The position numbers were made by a program, and so were the translations under genes. A stretch of 64,000 bases of DNA from Sphingomicrobium flavum (GTDB lineage Bacteria; Pseudomonadota; Alphaproteobacteria; Sphingomonadales; Sphingomonadaceae): assembly GCF_024721605.1 (NCBI RefSeq), contig NZ_CP102630.1, forward strand, positions 310,001 to 374,000, given 5' to 3'. Numbering within the stretch: the stretch's first letter is position 1; each line of letters begins with the position of its first letter. The notes below the pieces were generated by a model. The model saw only the letters and a list, made by a program, of their open reading frames with translations. It was not told the origin of the DNA and ran no database searches. This document shows, piece by piece, positions 16,633 to 25,060 of this stretch.

Positions 16633-17843
16633 GCAGTGATCATCCTTGAAATGGTCAGCGCCGAGAGCGCGGCGCGTTCGGCCAGGCTTTCGACAATCAT
16701 ATATTCGTCGGGCGAATGGATCGCACCGCCGCGCACGCCCATCGTGTCGACTACGGGCACCTTCTTGGCGGCGATATTGTTGCCGTCGCACACCCCGCCG
16801 GTGGCGCGCCAGCCAATCTCCTGGCCCAGATCGCGCCCGGCATTGCGCACCAGGTGGAACAGTTTCTCCATGTCCGGCGTCATCGGCTTTGGCGGGCGGG
16901 CAAAGCTGCCATGACGCTCGATCCGCACATCATGTTCTTTCGCGACCACTGCGGCGCTGGTCTCCAGCAATCGCTCGGCCCTGGCCTGATCCTCGGTGGA
17001 AACGGGGCGCAGATTGACGCGCAGGATGGCAAGATCGGGCACCACATTATTGGGGCTGCCGCCATCGATCCGCGCCGGATTGACCGATAATGTGTCGTCC
17101 ATCCCGGCCTTCAATCGCAGCGCCAGGTCGGCCGCTGCCACCAGCGCATTGCGCCCGTCGCGCGGATTGCGCCCGGCATGGGCAGACTTGCCATGCACGG
17201 TGAAGCTGAAATTGCCGCTGCCCCCACGCGCGCCCGCCAGCGTGCCATCGGGCAATGCTGAAGGTTCATAGGTTAGCGCCGCGCGCTTTCCTGTCGCGCA
17301 GCGGGCGATCAGCGGCCCGCTCGACAGGCTGCCCACTTCCTCGTCGCTATTGATGATGACTTCATAGCCAAAGCGGCTGGCAAGATCCGCGTCGCCCTCG
17401 ATCGCCCGCAGCGCGGCCAGCATCACGGCCAGCCCGCCCTTCATGTCGGCAACGCCGGGACCGCCCAGCACCTTTCCCTCTTCGATCCAGTGCAATGCCT
17501 GAAACGGGTGATCCTTGGGGAATACCGTATCCATATGACCGGTGAACAGCAGTTGCAGCGGCGCGTCGGGGCGCACGGCAAGGTGCAGATGCTTGCCATG
17601 CGCAAGGTCATATTCGCGGCCCGCATCGTCGATCGCGGTGACGGGGGCGGGGGCGACCATTTCCAGCTTGCCTGGAAGCGCTGAAAACTCCTCTGCCAGC
17701 TCGCTGCCTACTTCGGCCAGCCCCGAAAGATTGCGCGATCCCGAATTGATCAGCGCCCAGCGCTCCATATGGCGAAACATTTTGCCCTGCTGTTGCACGG
17801 CGCGCTCGACAGTGGCGGATTCCTGCGTGGTCAATGTCCCCAT
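16629..17843 (-). CDS. M20 family metallohydrolase coupled to astAB
   Basis: 404 residues. M20 zinc ligands are visible: H103 and D105 (TGHMDTVFP), D133 (GPGVADMKGG), the E168/E169 pair (NSDEEVGS) and E193. The dimerisation domain starts around GGSGNFSFTVHGKSAHAGRNP. M20 enzymes include carboxypeptidase G2, ArgE and the N-succinyl-diaminopimelate desuccinylase DapE. Coupling to astA by ATGA, and the absence of astE nearby, make a desuccinylase or a related deacylase role in arginine breakdown plausible, but this is inference. A good AGGAGG precedes the ATG. rppH lies 27 bases upstream. Confidence 0.88.
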   Translation of the reverse strand: MGTLTTQESATVERAVQQQGKMFRHMERWALINSGSRNLSGLAEVGSELAEEFSALPGKLEMVAPAPVTAIDDAGREYDLAHGKHLHLAVRPDAPLQLLFTGHMDTVFPKDHPFQALHWIEEGKVLGGPGVADMKGGLAVMLAALRAIEGDADLASRFGYEVIINSDEEVGSLSSGPLIARCATGKRAALTYEPSALPDGTLAGARGGSGNFSFTVHGKSAHAGRNPRDGRNALVAAADLALRLKAGMDDTLSVNPARIDGGSPNNVVPDLAILRVNLRPVSTEDQARAERLLETSAAVVAKEHDVRIERHGSFARPPKPMTPDMEKLFHLVRNAGRDLGQEIGWRATGGVCDGNNIAAKKVPVVDTMGVRGGAIHSPDEYMIVESLAERAALSALTISRMITA

Positions 17844-17870
17844 GTCGGGCCTCCTAGCGCGGGATCGTGG

Positions 17871-18344
17871 CTAAAGCCACCGGGCGAATCCACCGAGGAT
17901 GGCCTCGTACATGCCGCGCTTGAAGGGTACGATAAGCTCGGGCAGCAGTCGCGGATCTTCCCACTTCCAGCGCGAAAATTCGGCGTGCTCGCCATCGATC
18001 CGCACGTCCGCGTCGCGCCCTTTGAAGGTGCACAGATACCAATGCTGCCGCTGCCCGACATAACGCCCTTTCCAAAGCTGTGCGCGCAGCTCGTCGGGAA
18101 GCTCATATCGGACATCGATGCAGGGCGAACCATCTACCCGGCTGACGAGGTGCCGGGCGATCCCCGTCTCCTCCTCCAGCTCGCGCAGTGCGCCCGCCCA
18201 GCTATCTTCCTGTTCGTCGACCCCGCCCTGGGGCATCTGCCAGGCCGGCCCCGGATTATCGATCCGCTGCCCCACCCAGACGCGCCGCTCCTGATTGAGC
18301 AGCATGATCCCCGCGCCGAAGCGATAGCGTCCCTCTTCACTCAT
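17871..18344 (-). CDS. rppH: RNA pyrophosphohydrolase (Nudix)
   Basis: 157 residues. The complete Nudix box G-x5-E-x7-REUxEExGU is present (GGVDEQEDSWAGALRELEEETGI split at residues about 40-62). The flanking PAWQMPQGGVDE and QRQHWYLCTFKG segments are those of RppH/NudH, which removes pyrophosphate from 5'-triphosphate mRNA ends or cleaves dinucleoside polyphosphates. It is the first gene of the minus-strand block with the M20 hydrolase and astAB, and is divergent from korA (107 bases between starts). Confidence 0.93.
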   Translation of the reverse strand: MSEEGRYRFGAGIMLLNQERRVWVGQRIDNPGPAWQMPQGGVDEQEDSWAGALRELEEETGIARHLVSRVDGSPCIDVRYELPDELRAQLWKGRYVGQRQHWYLCTFKGRDADVRIDGEHAEFSRWKWEDPRLLPELIVPFKRGMYEAILGGFARWL

Positions 18345-18451
18345 GCCCCGCGCCCTAGCGCAATTTTCAGGGGTAGCGAAGCACTCTTCACCTCCGTAAG
18401 GGCAGCGCCTAAGAAAAGACTCGACGGGCTCAAGGGATAAGGACGGGCGAC

Positions 18452-20326
18452 ATGGTGTCAGCGACCCACACGCTACATGGGGATGAGGCCGAAACGGCTG
18501 GCAGCGAAGCCGTCGTCGTCCGCTTTGCCGGGGATTCCGGCGACGGGATGCAGCTGACAGGCGGGCAATTCACGCTCTCCACGGCTCTGGCCGGCAACGA
18601 CCTTGCCACCTTCCCCGATTTCCCTGCCGAAATCCGCGCGCCCCAGGGCACCACCTTCGGCGTCTCCGCCTTCCAGATCAATTTCGGTTCTGCCGCGATC
18701 GAAACCGCAGGCGATCAGCCCGATGTGCTGGTCGCGATGAACCCGGCAGCCTTGAAGGTGAATGCCGACGCGCTGCGCGAAGGCGGCCTCATCATCGCCG
18801 ACACCGGCGCCTTCACCAAGCGCAACCTCGACAAGGCCGGTTATGAAAATAACCCGCTCGAGGATGAAAGCCTCGCCCGCTGGAAGGTGCTGGCCTTCGA
18901 TATCAGCGCGCTGACGCTCGAAGCGGTCAAGCCCTTCGGCCTTTCCAACAAGGAAGCGCTGCGCTCCAAGAATATGTGGACGCTGGGCCTGGCGCTGTGG
19001 ATGTTCGACCGCGATCGCCAGCCCATCATCGACTGGCTCAACAGCAAGTTCGCCAAGAAGCCCGAAATCGCCGAAGCCAATATCGCCGCCATCAATGCCG
19101 GCCATGCCTATGGCGAAACCGCCGAAATTGGCGGCCAGGTCACCCAGCAGCAGATCGCGCCCGCTCCCGCCGAACCCGGCCTCTACCGCACCGTCACCGG
19201 CGCCGAAGCCATGGCCGTCGGCCTCGTTGCGGGCGCGCAGCTGGCCGACCTCAAGATGTTCTTCGGCGGCTATCCGATCACGCCCGCATCGGCGATCCTG
19301 CATCATCTCTCGCGCCTCAAGGAATATGGCATCACCACCTTCCAGGCTGAAGACGAGATCGCCGCCATCTGCGCCGCCATCGGCGCCAGCTACGCCGGCA
19401 GCCTTGGCGTCACCTCCTCCTCCGGCCCCGGCATTGCGCTGAAGGGCGAGGCGATGGGGCTTGCAGTGATGACCGAAACCCCGCTGGTGATCGTCAATTC
19501 GCAGCGCGGCGGCCCTTCGACCGGCCTGCCGACCAAGACCGAACAGTCCGATCTCTACCAGGCCGTCTATGGCCGCAACGGCGATGCGCCTTTGCCCGTC
19601 ATCGCCGCGCGATCGCCCGCCGACGCCTTCGATTGCGCGATCGAGGCCTGCCGCATCGCGGTCCGCTACATGACCCCCGTCATGCTGTTGACCGACGGCT
19701 ATATCGCCAATGCGGCCGAGCCCTGGAAGGTGCCCGATATGGACGACTATGCGCCGTTCCCGGTGGCATTCGCCAAGGCTCCCCAGGGCGATTTCACGGT
19801 CAAGCCCTATGAACGCAATGCCGACGGCGCGCGCCCCTGGATCAAGCCCGGCACCCCCGGCCTCGAACACCGCATCGGCGGCATCGAAAAGGCGCCCGAA
19901 TTCGGCAGCATCGACTATTCGCCCAAGGCCCATGCCCAGATGACCGCCGAACGCGCCCAGAAGGTCGCCAATGTCGCCGACACCATCCCCGACCAGGACG
20001 TCTGCCTTGGCGAGACGTCAGGCAAGCTCGCCATGGTCGGCTGGGGCTCGACCTTCGGTCCCATCCACCAGGCCGTCCGCCGCGCCCGCAAGAAGGGCAT
20101 GGACGTTTCGCACATCCACATCCGCCACATCGCGCCCTTCCCCAAGAATCTGGGCGACCTGCTGCGCAGCTATGACCGCATCATCGTGCCGGAAATGAAT
20201 ATGGGCCAGCTCAAAACGCTGCTGCGCGACCAGTATCTGGTCGATGCCCAGCCGCTCAACAAGGTCTCGGGCCAGCCCTTCCGCATCGCCGAGATCGAGG
20301 CTGCCATCGAGGAGGCATTGGCATGA
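18452..20326 (+). CDS. korA: 2-oxoacid:acceptor oxidoreductase, alpha subunit
   Basis: 624 residues, the fused gamma-alpha form. The N-terminal gamma domain begins VVRFAGDSGDGMQLTGGQF, and the alpha domain carries FFGGYPITPASAILHHLSRL with the conserved YPITP. With korB it forms a CoA-dependent 2-oxoglutarate (or pyruvate) ferredoxin oxidoreductase, an alternative to the dehydrogenase complex in the TCA cycle. Its TGA overlaps the ATG of a 29-residue membrane peptide (ATGA), which in turn overlaps korB. Substrate preference cannot be fixed by eye; 2-oxoglutarate is the usual annotation in this order. Confidence 0.94.
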   Translation: MVSATHTLHGDEAETAGSEAVVVRFAGDSGDGMQLTGGQFTLSTALAGNDLATFPDFPAEIRAPQGTTFGVSAFQINFGSAAIETAGDQPDVLVAMNPAALKVNADALREGGLIIADTGAFTKRNLDKAGYENNPLEDESLARWKVLAFDISALTLEAVKPFGLSNKEALRSKNMWTLGLALWMFDRDRQPIIDWLNSKFAKKPEIAEANIAAINAGHAYGETAEIGGQVTQQQIAPAPAEPGLYRTVTGAEAMAVGLVAGAQLADLKMFFGGYPITPASAILHHLSRLKEYGITTFQAEDEIAAICAAIGASYAGSLGVTSSSGPGIALKGEAMGLAVMTETPLVIVNSQRGGPSTGLPTKTEQSDLYQAVYGRNGDAPLPVIAARSPADAFDCAIEACRIAVRYMTPVMLLTDGYIANAAEPWKVPDMDDYAPFPVAFAKAPQGDFTVKPYERNADGARPWIKPGTPGLEHRIGGIEKAPEFGSIDYSPKAHAQMTAERAQKVANVADTIPDQDVCLGETSGKLAMVGWGSTFGPIHQAVRRARKKGMDVSHIHIRHIAPFPKNLGDLLRSYDRIIVPEMNMGQLKTLLRDQYLVDAQPLNKVSGQPFRIAEIEAAIEEALA

Positions 20327-20412
20327 AACAGATCAGCGTCTGGCCCCTGGCGGCCCTGCTCGTCATCGTCGTCTTTCTCATCTGGTGGCTCAATGGAGGC
20401 ATGGCATCATGA
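20323..20412 (+). CDS. 29-residue single-span membrane peptide between korA and korB
   Basis: A tiny open frame, MKQISVWPLAALLVIVVFLIWW followed by LNGGMAS: one hydrophobic span of about 17 residues with a basic N-terminus and a polar tail. Its ATG overlaps the korA stop (ATGA) and its own TGA overlaps the korB start (ATGAATG), so the ribosome would pass korA, peptide, korB without a gap. GGAGG-like sequence (GAGGAGG, just before korA ends) lies a short distance upstream. The double coupling and the clean transmembrane pattern argue that it is translated. A role as a membrane anchor or assembly factor for the oxidoreductase is inference. Confidence 0.65.
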   Translation: MKQISVWPLAALLVIVVFLIWWLNGGMAS

Positions 20413-21419
20413 ATGAAGTGACCAAGCTTACGGCCAAGGATTGGGCCAGCGACCAGGAAGTGCGCTGGTGCCCCGGCTGCGGCGATTATGCCGTGCTGAA
20501 GGCGGTGCAGCGCACCATGCCCGATCTCGATGCCAGCCTTGCCAACACCGTCTTCATTTCGGGCATCGGCTGCTCGAGCCGCTTTCCTTATTATATGGCC
20601 TCATACGGCTTCCACACCATCCATGGCCGCGCCTGCGCGGTGGCGACGGGCGTGAAGCTCGCCAATCCCGATCTGGATGTCTGGATCATCACCGGCGATG
20701 GCGACGCGCTCTCCATCGGCGGCAACCACACCATGCACCTTTTGCGTCGTAACCTCGATTGCCAGCTCTTGCTCTTCAACAACGAGATTTACGGCCTGAC
20801 CAAGGGCCAATATTCGCCCACCAGTCGCATCGGCACGCGCAGCCCTTCCACGCCTTATGGCTCGGTCGATCGCCCTGCGCTGCCCGCCGTCTTCGCGCTG
20901 GGTGCTGGTGCGCGCTTCGTCGCGCGCGGGATCGATGTGAACAAGAACCTCCCCGATGTCCTCAAGGCCGCCCACGCGCACAAGGGCGCCGCCTTCATCG
21001 AAATCTACCAGAATTGCATTGTCTATAATGACGATGTCTTCGCCCCCTTCACCGATCGCAGCGTGGCCGATGAAAAGCAGCTCTGGCTGCAGCCGGGCGA
21101 ACGCATGACCTATGCCGGCGGTGAAAAGGGCATTGCCTTCGATGCCGACACCAAGACGCTCAAGGTCGTCGCTGGCGACAGCGATGAGGTCCTCGTTCAC
21201 GATCCGAAGAACCGCGCACTGGCGCTGCTGCTGGCAGAAATGCCTGCCGACATCTTCCCCGTCGCGCTCGGCATCCTCTACGAAGATCCCGCACCGACCT
21301 TCGACCAGGCAGTGATCGCGCAGAACGAGGCGGCCTCCGAAGGCAAGGCGGCCGATCTGCAGGCGCTCGTCGCCAAGGGGCAGAGCTGGCAGGTGACCAA
21401 GGAACCGCGCGAACATTAG
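20409..21419 (+). CDS. korB: 2-oxoacid:ferredoxin oxidoreductase, beta subunit
   Basis: 336 residues from the ATG at 20409; a longer frame upstream is a shadow of korA. It holds thiamine diphosphate (GDGDALSIGGNHTMHLLRRN with NNEIYGLTKGQYSPTS) and a [4Fe-4S] cluster. The four cysteine ligands are visible: C21 and C24 (WCPGCGD), C55 (GIGCSSRF) and C203 (IYQNCIVYND). Partner of korA in CoA-dependent oxidative decarboxylation of a 2-oxoacid, passing electrons to ferredoxin. The start overlaps the stop of the 29-residue membrane peptide. Confidence 0.96.
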   Translation: MNEVTKLTAKDWASDQEVRWCPGCGDYAVLKAVQRTMPDLDASLANTVFISGIGCSSRFPYYMASYGFHTIHGRACAVATGVKLANPDLDVWIITGDGDALSIGGNHTMHLLRRNLDCQLLLFNNEIYGLTKGQYSPTSRIGTRSPSTPYGSVDRPALPAVFALGAGARFVARGIDVNKNLPDVLKAAHAHKGAAFIEIYQNCIVYNDDVFAPFTDRSVADEKQLWLQPGERMTYAGGEKGIAFDADTKTLKVVAGDSDEVLVHDPKNRALALLLAEMPADIFPVALGILYEDPAPTFDQAVIAQNEAASEGKAADLQALVAKGQSWQVTKEPREH

Positions 21420-21434
21420 GGCTGTTAAGGCCCA

Positions 21435-22355
21435 ATGGATAATCTCACGCACAGCCTGGCCGGCGCGCTTCTGGGGCAGATGGGCCTCAAGAGGAAGACG
21501 GCGCTGGCCATGCCGACGCTGATGATCGCGGCCAACCTGCCCGACATTGACGCCATCTCGATGCTGACCGGGCATGAGATGCTGGCGGTGCGCCGCGGCC
21601 TTACCCATGGGCCGATCGCGCTGCTGGTCCTGCCCTTGATCCTGACCGCCATCATGCTGGCCTGGAACAAGTGGCGTCCGGCCAAGAAGGAAGTGCGCCC
21701 CGGCTGGCTCCTGCTGTGCGCCTATATCGGCTGTCTCAGCCATCCTGCGCTCGATTGGCTCAACAGCTATGGCATCCGCCTGCTCGAACCCTTTTCCAGC
21801 CAATGGTTCGCTGGCGATACGCTCTTCATTATCGATATCTGGGTCTGGGCGATGCTGGGCATTGCCTTCTGGACCAGCTGGCGCTGGGAACGGCGCGGCT
21901 CGTCGATCGCCACGCGCCCCGCCTGGGCCGGTTTCTTCCTCATCTGCGGCTATATCTTAGCCAATGGCCTCATCACCTCCAGCGCCGAACAGCAGACGCA
22001 TAAAGTGGTGCGCGCCCAATGGGCGGTCGAACCCGGGCTGGTGGTCGCCAACCCCGTGCCCTTCAAATTCTGGCAGCGACGCATGCTCTGGCGCGGCGAC
22101 GGCCAATATGGCGATGGCGATTATGTCCTGTTCCAGGGGCCGCGTCTGACCGGGCGTCCGGTGCCCGACAATATGGCCGATCCGCGCCTCGCTGCCGCCA
22201 GCGACGATCCTGAGGTCGCCGCTTACCTGTTCTGGTCGCGTATGCCGATCATCGTCGAACGCGATGGTCGCGCCTACCTTGCCGATCAGCGCTTCAACGA
22301 AGGCCTGACCAGCGACCGCTTCATCGTGCCGCTGGAAGGCGCCGCCGATGAGTGA
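21435..22355 (+). CDS. YdjM-type membrane-bound metal-dependent hydrolase
   Basis: 306 residues. The N-terminus MDNLTHSLAGALLGQMGLKRKT and the early PTLMIAANLPDID, LTHGPIAL and CLSHPALDWLNSYG segments place it in the YdjM (DUF457-like) family of membrane proteins, with histidines and aspartates that resemble a metal site. There are four or five membrane segments, then a soluble C-terminal domain. The biochemical activity of the family is poorly known. The stop lies 8 bases inside the photolyase gene, so the two are probably cotranscribed. Confidence 0.86.
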   Translation: MDNLTHSLAGALLGQMGLKRKTALAMPTLMIAANLPDIDAISMLTGHEMLAVRRGLTHGPIALLVLPLILTAIMLAWNKWRPAKKEVRPGWLLLCAYIGCLSHPALDWLNSYGIRLLEPFSSQWFAGDTLFIIDIWVWAMLGIAFWTSWRWERRGSSIATRPAWAGFFLICGYILANGLITSSAEQQTHKVVRAQWAVEPGLVVANPVPFKFWQRRMLWRGDGQYGDGDYVLFQGPRLTGRPVPDNMADPRLAAASDDPEVAAYLFWSRMPIIVERDGRAYLADQRFNEGLTSDRFIVPLEGAADE

Positions 22356-23739
22356 TGCGCCCGTCATCCTCTGGCTTCGCCGCGATCTGCGGCTGTCCGA
22401 TCAGCCCGCGCTCATCGCGGCGGCGGGCGAGGGGCCGGTCATCCCCGTCTTCGTCCTCGATGAAGACACGCCCGGGGACCGCAAGATGGGTGCGGCCTCG
22501 CTGTGGTGGCTCCATCACAGCCTCAAAAGCCTCGCCGACACGCTCGAGGAGAAAGGTTCGCGCCTGATCCTGCGCAAGGGCAGAGCCAGCGATGTCATTG
22601 CCGCCATCGCCAATGAAACGGGCGCAGAGCGCGTGCATTGCCTGCGCCACTACGAACCGTGGTGGGTCGAGGCGGAGGAGGAACTGGCCGAACGCGTCGA
22701 GCTGTGCCGCCACGACGGCAATTACCTGCTCCCGCCCGGCACGATCACCACGGGAAGCGGCGATCCCTACAAGATCTTCACGCCTTTCTGGAATGCGCTC
22801 AAGGAAAAGATGCCCCCGCCCGAACCCGAGCGGCGCCCGCAAAAGATCGATGCACCATCAAGCTGGCCTGACAGCGACACGCTCGACGATTGGGGCCTGC
22901 TGCCGACCGATCCCGACTGGGCGACCCAAATGGCAGAGCATTGGACGCCGGGTGAGGAGGGGGCCAAGCGCCGTCTCTCCAGTTTCGAAAGCGAAGCCTC
23001 ATCCTATGATGGCCAGCGCAACCTGCCCGCGGTCGATGGCACCTCCAGTCTGTCGCCCCATCTGCACTTCGGCGAACTCTCGCCGGCGGCTGCCTATAAC
23101 CGGGTGAAAAATGCGGGCGGCTCTGTCGCGACTTTCCTCAAGGAGCTTGGCTGGCGCGATTATGCGCAGAACGTCATCATGCAATTTCCCGATTATGGCA
23201 GCGAAAGCTATCGCGACCAGTTCGACAAGATCGAATGGCGCGATTTCCGCTCGTCGACCGCGCGCGATGATTTCGATGCCTGGAAGAAGGGGCGTACCGG
23301 CTATCCCATCGTCGATGCCGGGATGCGCCAGCTCTGGGCGATCGGCTGGATCCACAACCGCGTGCGCATGATCGTCGCCAGCTTCCTCATCAAGCATCTC
23401 CTGATCGACTGGCGCGAAGGCGAACGCTGGTTCTGGGATACGCTGGTCGATGCCGATTACGGCTCCAACAGCACCAATTGGCAATGGGTTGCGGGCACGG
23501 GCGTGGACAGCAACATGTTCCCGCGCATCATGGCGCCCTTGAGCCAGTCGGAAAAATTCGATGCTGCAGACTATATCCGCCAGTGGGTGCCCGAACTGGC
23601 CGACCTTCCGGATGAAGCCATCCACGATCCGCATGATGCGGGCTGCGCACCTTCGGACTATCCAGCCAAGCGCATAGAGCATAAGGAAGCGCGCGAACGG
23701 GCCCTTGCGGCCTATCAGGAGATGAAGTCCAAAAGCTGA
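22348..23739 (+). CDS. phrB: deoxyribodipyrimidine photolyase
   Basis: 463 residues. It repairs UV-induced pyrimidine dimers using light, FADH- and an antenna pigment. The family pattern runs ILWLRRDLRLSDQPAL at the N-terminus, LHFGELSP, FLKELGWRDYAQNV, GYPIVDAGMRQLWAIGWIHNRVRM, and the C-terminal FAD region TLVDADYGSNSTNWQWVAGTGVDSNMFPRIMAP. All are those of class I CPD photolyases. It overlaps the preceding gene by 8 bases and ends 1 base before the cfa start. Confidence 0.96.
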   Translation: MSDAPVILWLRRDLRLSDQPALIAAAGEGPVIPVFVLDEDTPGDRKMGAASLWWLHHSLKSLADTLEEKGSRLILRKGRASDVIAAIANETGAERVHCLRHYEPWWVEAEEELAERVELCRHDGNYLLPPGTITTGSGDPYKIFTPFWNALKEKMPPPEPERRPQKIDAPSSWPDSDTLDDWGLLPTDPDWATQMAEHWTPGEEGAKRRLSSFESEASSYDGQRNLPAVDGTSSLSPHLHFGELSPAAAYNRVKNAGGSVATFLKELGWRDYAQNVIMQFPDYGSESYRDQFDKIEWRDFRSSTARDDFDAWKKGRTGYPIVDAGMRQLWAIGWIHNRVRMIVASFLIKHLLIDWREGERWFWDTLVDADYGSNSTNWQWVAGTGVDSNMFPRIMAPLSQSEKFDAADYIRQWVPELADLPDEAIHDPHDAGCAPSDYPAKRIEHKEARERALAAYQEMKSKS

Positions 23740-23740
23740 C

Positions 23741-25060
23741 ATGGCGACGCGCGGTGATCATCTGGTCCGGGGGGATCGCGGATTTGCGACCGGCGAGGGG
23801 CTGCTCGGCAAGCTCGCCGCGCCCTTCTTCGCGCGCATGATCGACCAGCTCGACAAGCGGCTGAAGACCGGCGGCATCGATGGCATTTTGCCCGATGGCA
23901 CGCCGCGCCGCGTCGGCTTCCATGCGCCCGGACCCGTCTGCACCTTCCACCTCCACAGCTATCGCGCGCTGGCGCGCATCGCGCTGACCGGTTCGGTCGG
24001 GCTCTACAAAGCGTGGGAAGCGGGCGAATGGTCCTCGCCCGATCCGGTGCCGCTCTTCGCGCTGTTCATGGAAAATGCTGCCAGCCTTGGCGATACGGCG
24101 CGCGCCAAAGGGCCGATGCGCTGGATCAATGCCGCGGCGCACCGCCTGCGCGACAATCACCTGCTCCAGGCCCGCGAAAATATCGCCGCCCATTACGATC
24201 TCGGCAATGATTTCTACGCCGCCTGGCTCGATGAAACGATGAGCTATTCCAGCGCGATGTTCGCTCCCCTCTCGCCTGCGGGAGGGGCCGGGGGTGGGCA
24301 GGGCGCTACGGTGGCCCATGCCCCAGCCCCATCCCGCAAGCGGGAGGGGGAGTTAGAGGCCGCGCAGCAGCGCAAGATCCACGCCCTACTCGACCGGCTC
24401 GAGATTGGCGAAGGCACGCGCCTGCTCGAAATCGGCTGCGGCTGGGGCAGCCTTGCCATCGAAGCGGCCAAAAAAGGCGCAAAAGTCACCTGTCTGACCT
24501 TATCTGCAGAACAGAAAGGTTATGCCAGCGGAAAGATTGCGCAGCTGCAATTGAGTGACCGCATCGACATCAAGTTACTGGATTACCGGGAAATTTCCGG
24601 CGAATATGACGCCATCGCCTCGGTCGAGATGGTGGAAGCGGTCGGGCAGGCCTATTGGCCGGCCTATATGGATTGCCTGGCGCGCAATCTCGTCCCCGGC
24701 GGCCGCGCCGCGCTCCAATACATCTCGATCCGCCCCGAGCTGTTTCCGGCCTATGCCCAGAGCGCGGATTTCATCCAGACCTATATCTTCCCCGGCGGCA
24801 TGCTGATCGACGAACCGAGCTTCGAAGCCCTGGCGCGCGAACGCGGCCTCACCTGGCAGGACCGCCACGGCTTCGGCATGGATTATGCCGAAACGCTGCG
24901 CCAGTGGCGGCTACGCTACGACGCCGCCGTCCAGCGCGGCGAGCTCGACGAATTCTCGCCCCGCTTCCACGATCTGTGGCGCTTCTACCTGATGTATTGC
25001 GAAGGCGGCTTCAGAGGCCGCGGCATCGATGTCGCGCAGGTGACGCTGGTCAAGCGCTAA
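23741..25060 (+). CDS. cfa: cyclopropane-fatty-acyl-phospholipid synthase with repeat-derived insert
   Basis: 439 residues. It transfers a methylene from SAM to the double bonds of membrane phospholipid acyl chains. N-terminal lipid-binding domain, then HYDLGNDFYAAWLDETMSYSSAMF and the SAM motif LLEIGCGWGSLAIEAA, and near the C-terminus FGMDYAETLRQWR and MYCEGGFRGRGIDVAQV. Between SYSSAMF and AAQQRKIHALL (residues about 175-205) there is a glycine/proline-rich stretch unlike the family, encoded by an inverted pair of palindromic repeats (24264-24353). The frame is kept. The insert lies in a loop between the substrate-side helix and the Rossmann core, so activity may survive. Confidence 0.93.
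   Translation: MATRGDHLVRGDRGFATGEGLLGKLAAPFFARMIDQLDKRLKTGGIDGILPDGTPRRVGFHAPGPVCTFHLHSYRALARIALTGSVGLYKAWEAGEWSSPDPVPLFALFMENAASLGDTARAKGPMRWINAAAHRLRDNHLLQARENIAAHYDLGNDFYAAWLDETMSYSSAMFAPLSPAGGAGGGQGATVAHAPAPSRKREGELEAAQQRKIHALLDRLEIGEGTRLLEIGCGWGSLAIEAAKKGAKVTCLTLSAEQKGYASGKIAQLQLSDRIDIKLLDYREISGEYDAIASVEMVEAVGQAYWPAYMDCLARNLVPGGRAALQYISIRPELFPAYAQSADFIQTYIFPGGMLIDEPSFEALARERGLTWQDRHGFGMDYAETLRQWRLRYDAAVQRGELDEFSPRFHDLWRFYLMYCEGGFRGRGIDVAQVTLVKR
24264..24353. repeat. inverted pair of REP-like palindromes inside cfa
   Basis: Left unit: CTCGCCTGCGGGAG (24271-24284) followed by GGGCCGGGGGTGGGC. Right unit, opposite orientation: GCCCCAGCCCCA then TCCCGCAAGCGGGA (24332-24345) and GGGGGAG. 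The reverse complement of the right unit matches the left, with a short spacer between. This is the plan of a REP doublet, normally intergenic, here translated in frame. Confidence 0.8.

Noticed and set aside
18473-19933. 486-residue open frame opposite korA
   Set aside because: Glycine/aspartate-rich shadow with no domain pattern; korA is intact on the plus strand.
24244-24489. 81-residue minus-strand frame across the cfa repeat
   Set aside because: It exists only because the palindromic repeats are open in both directions.
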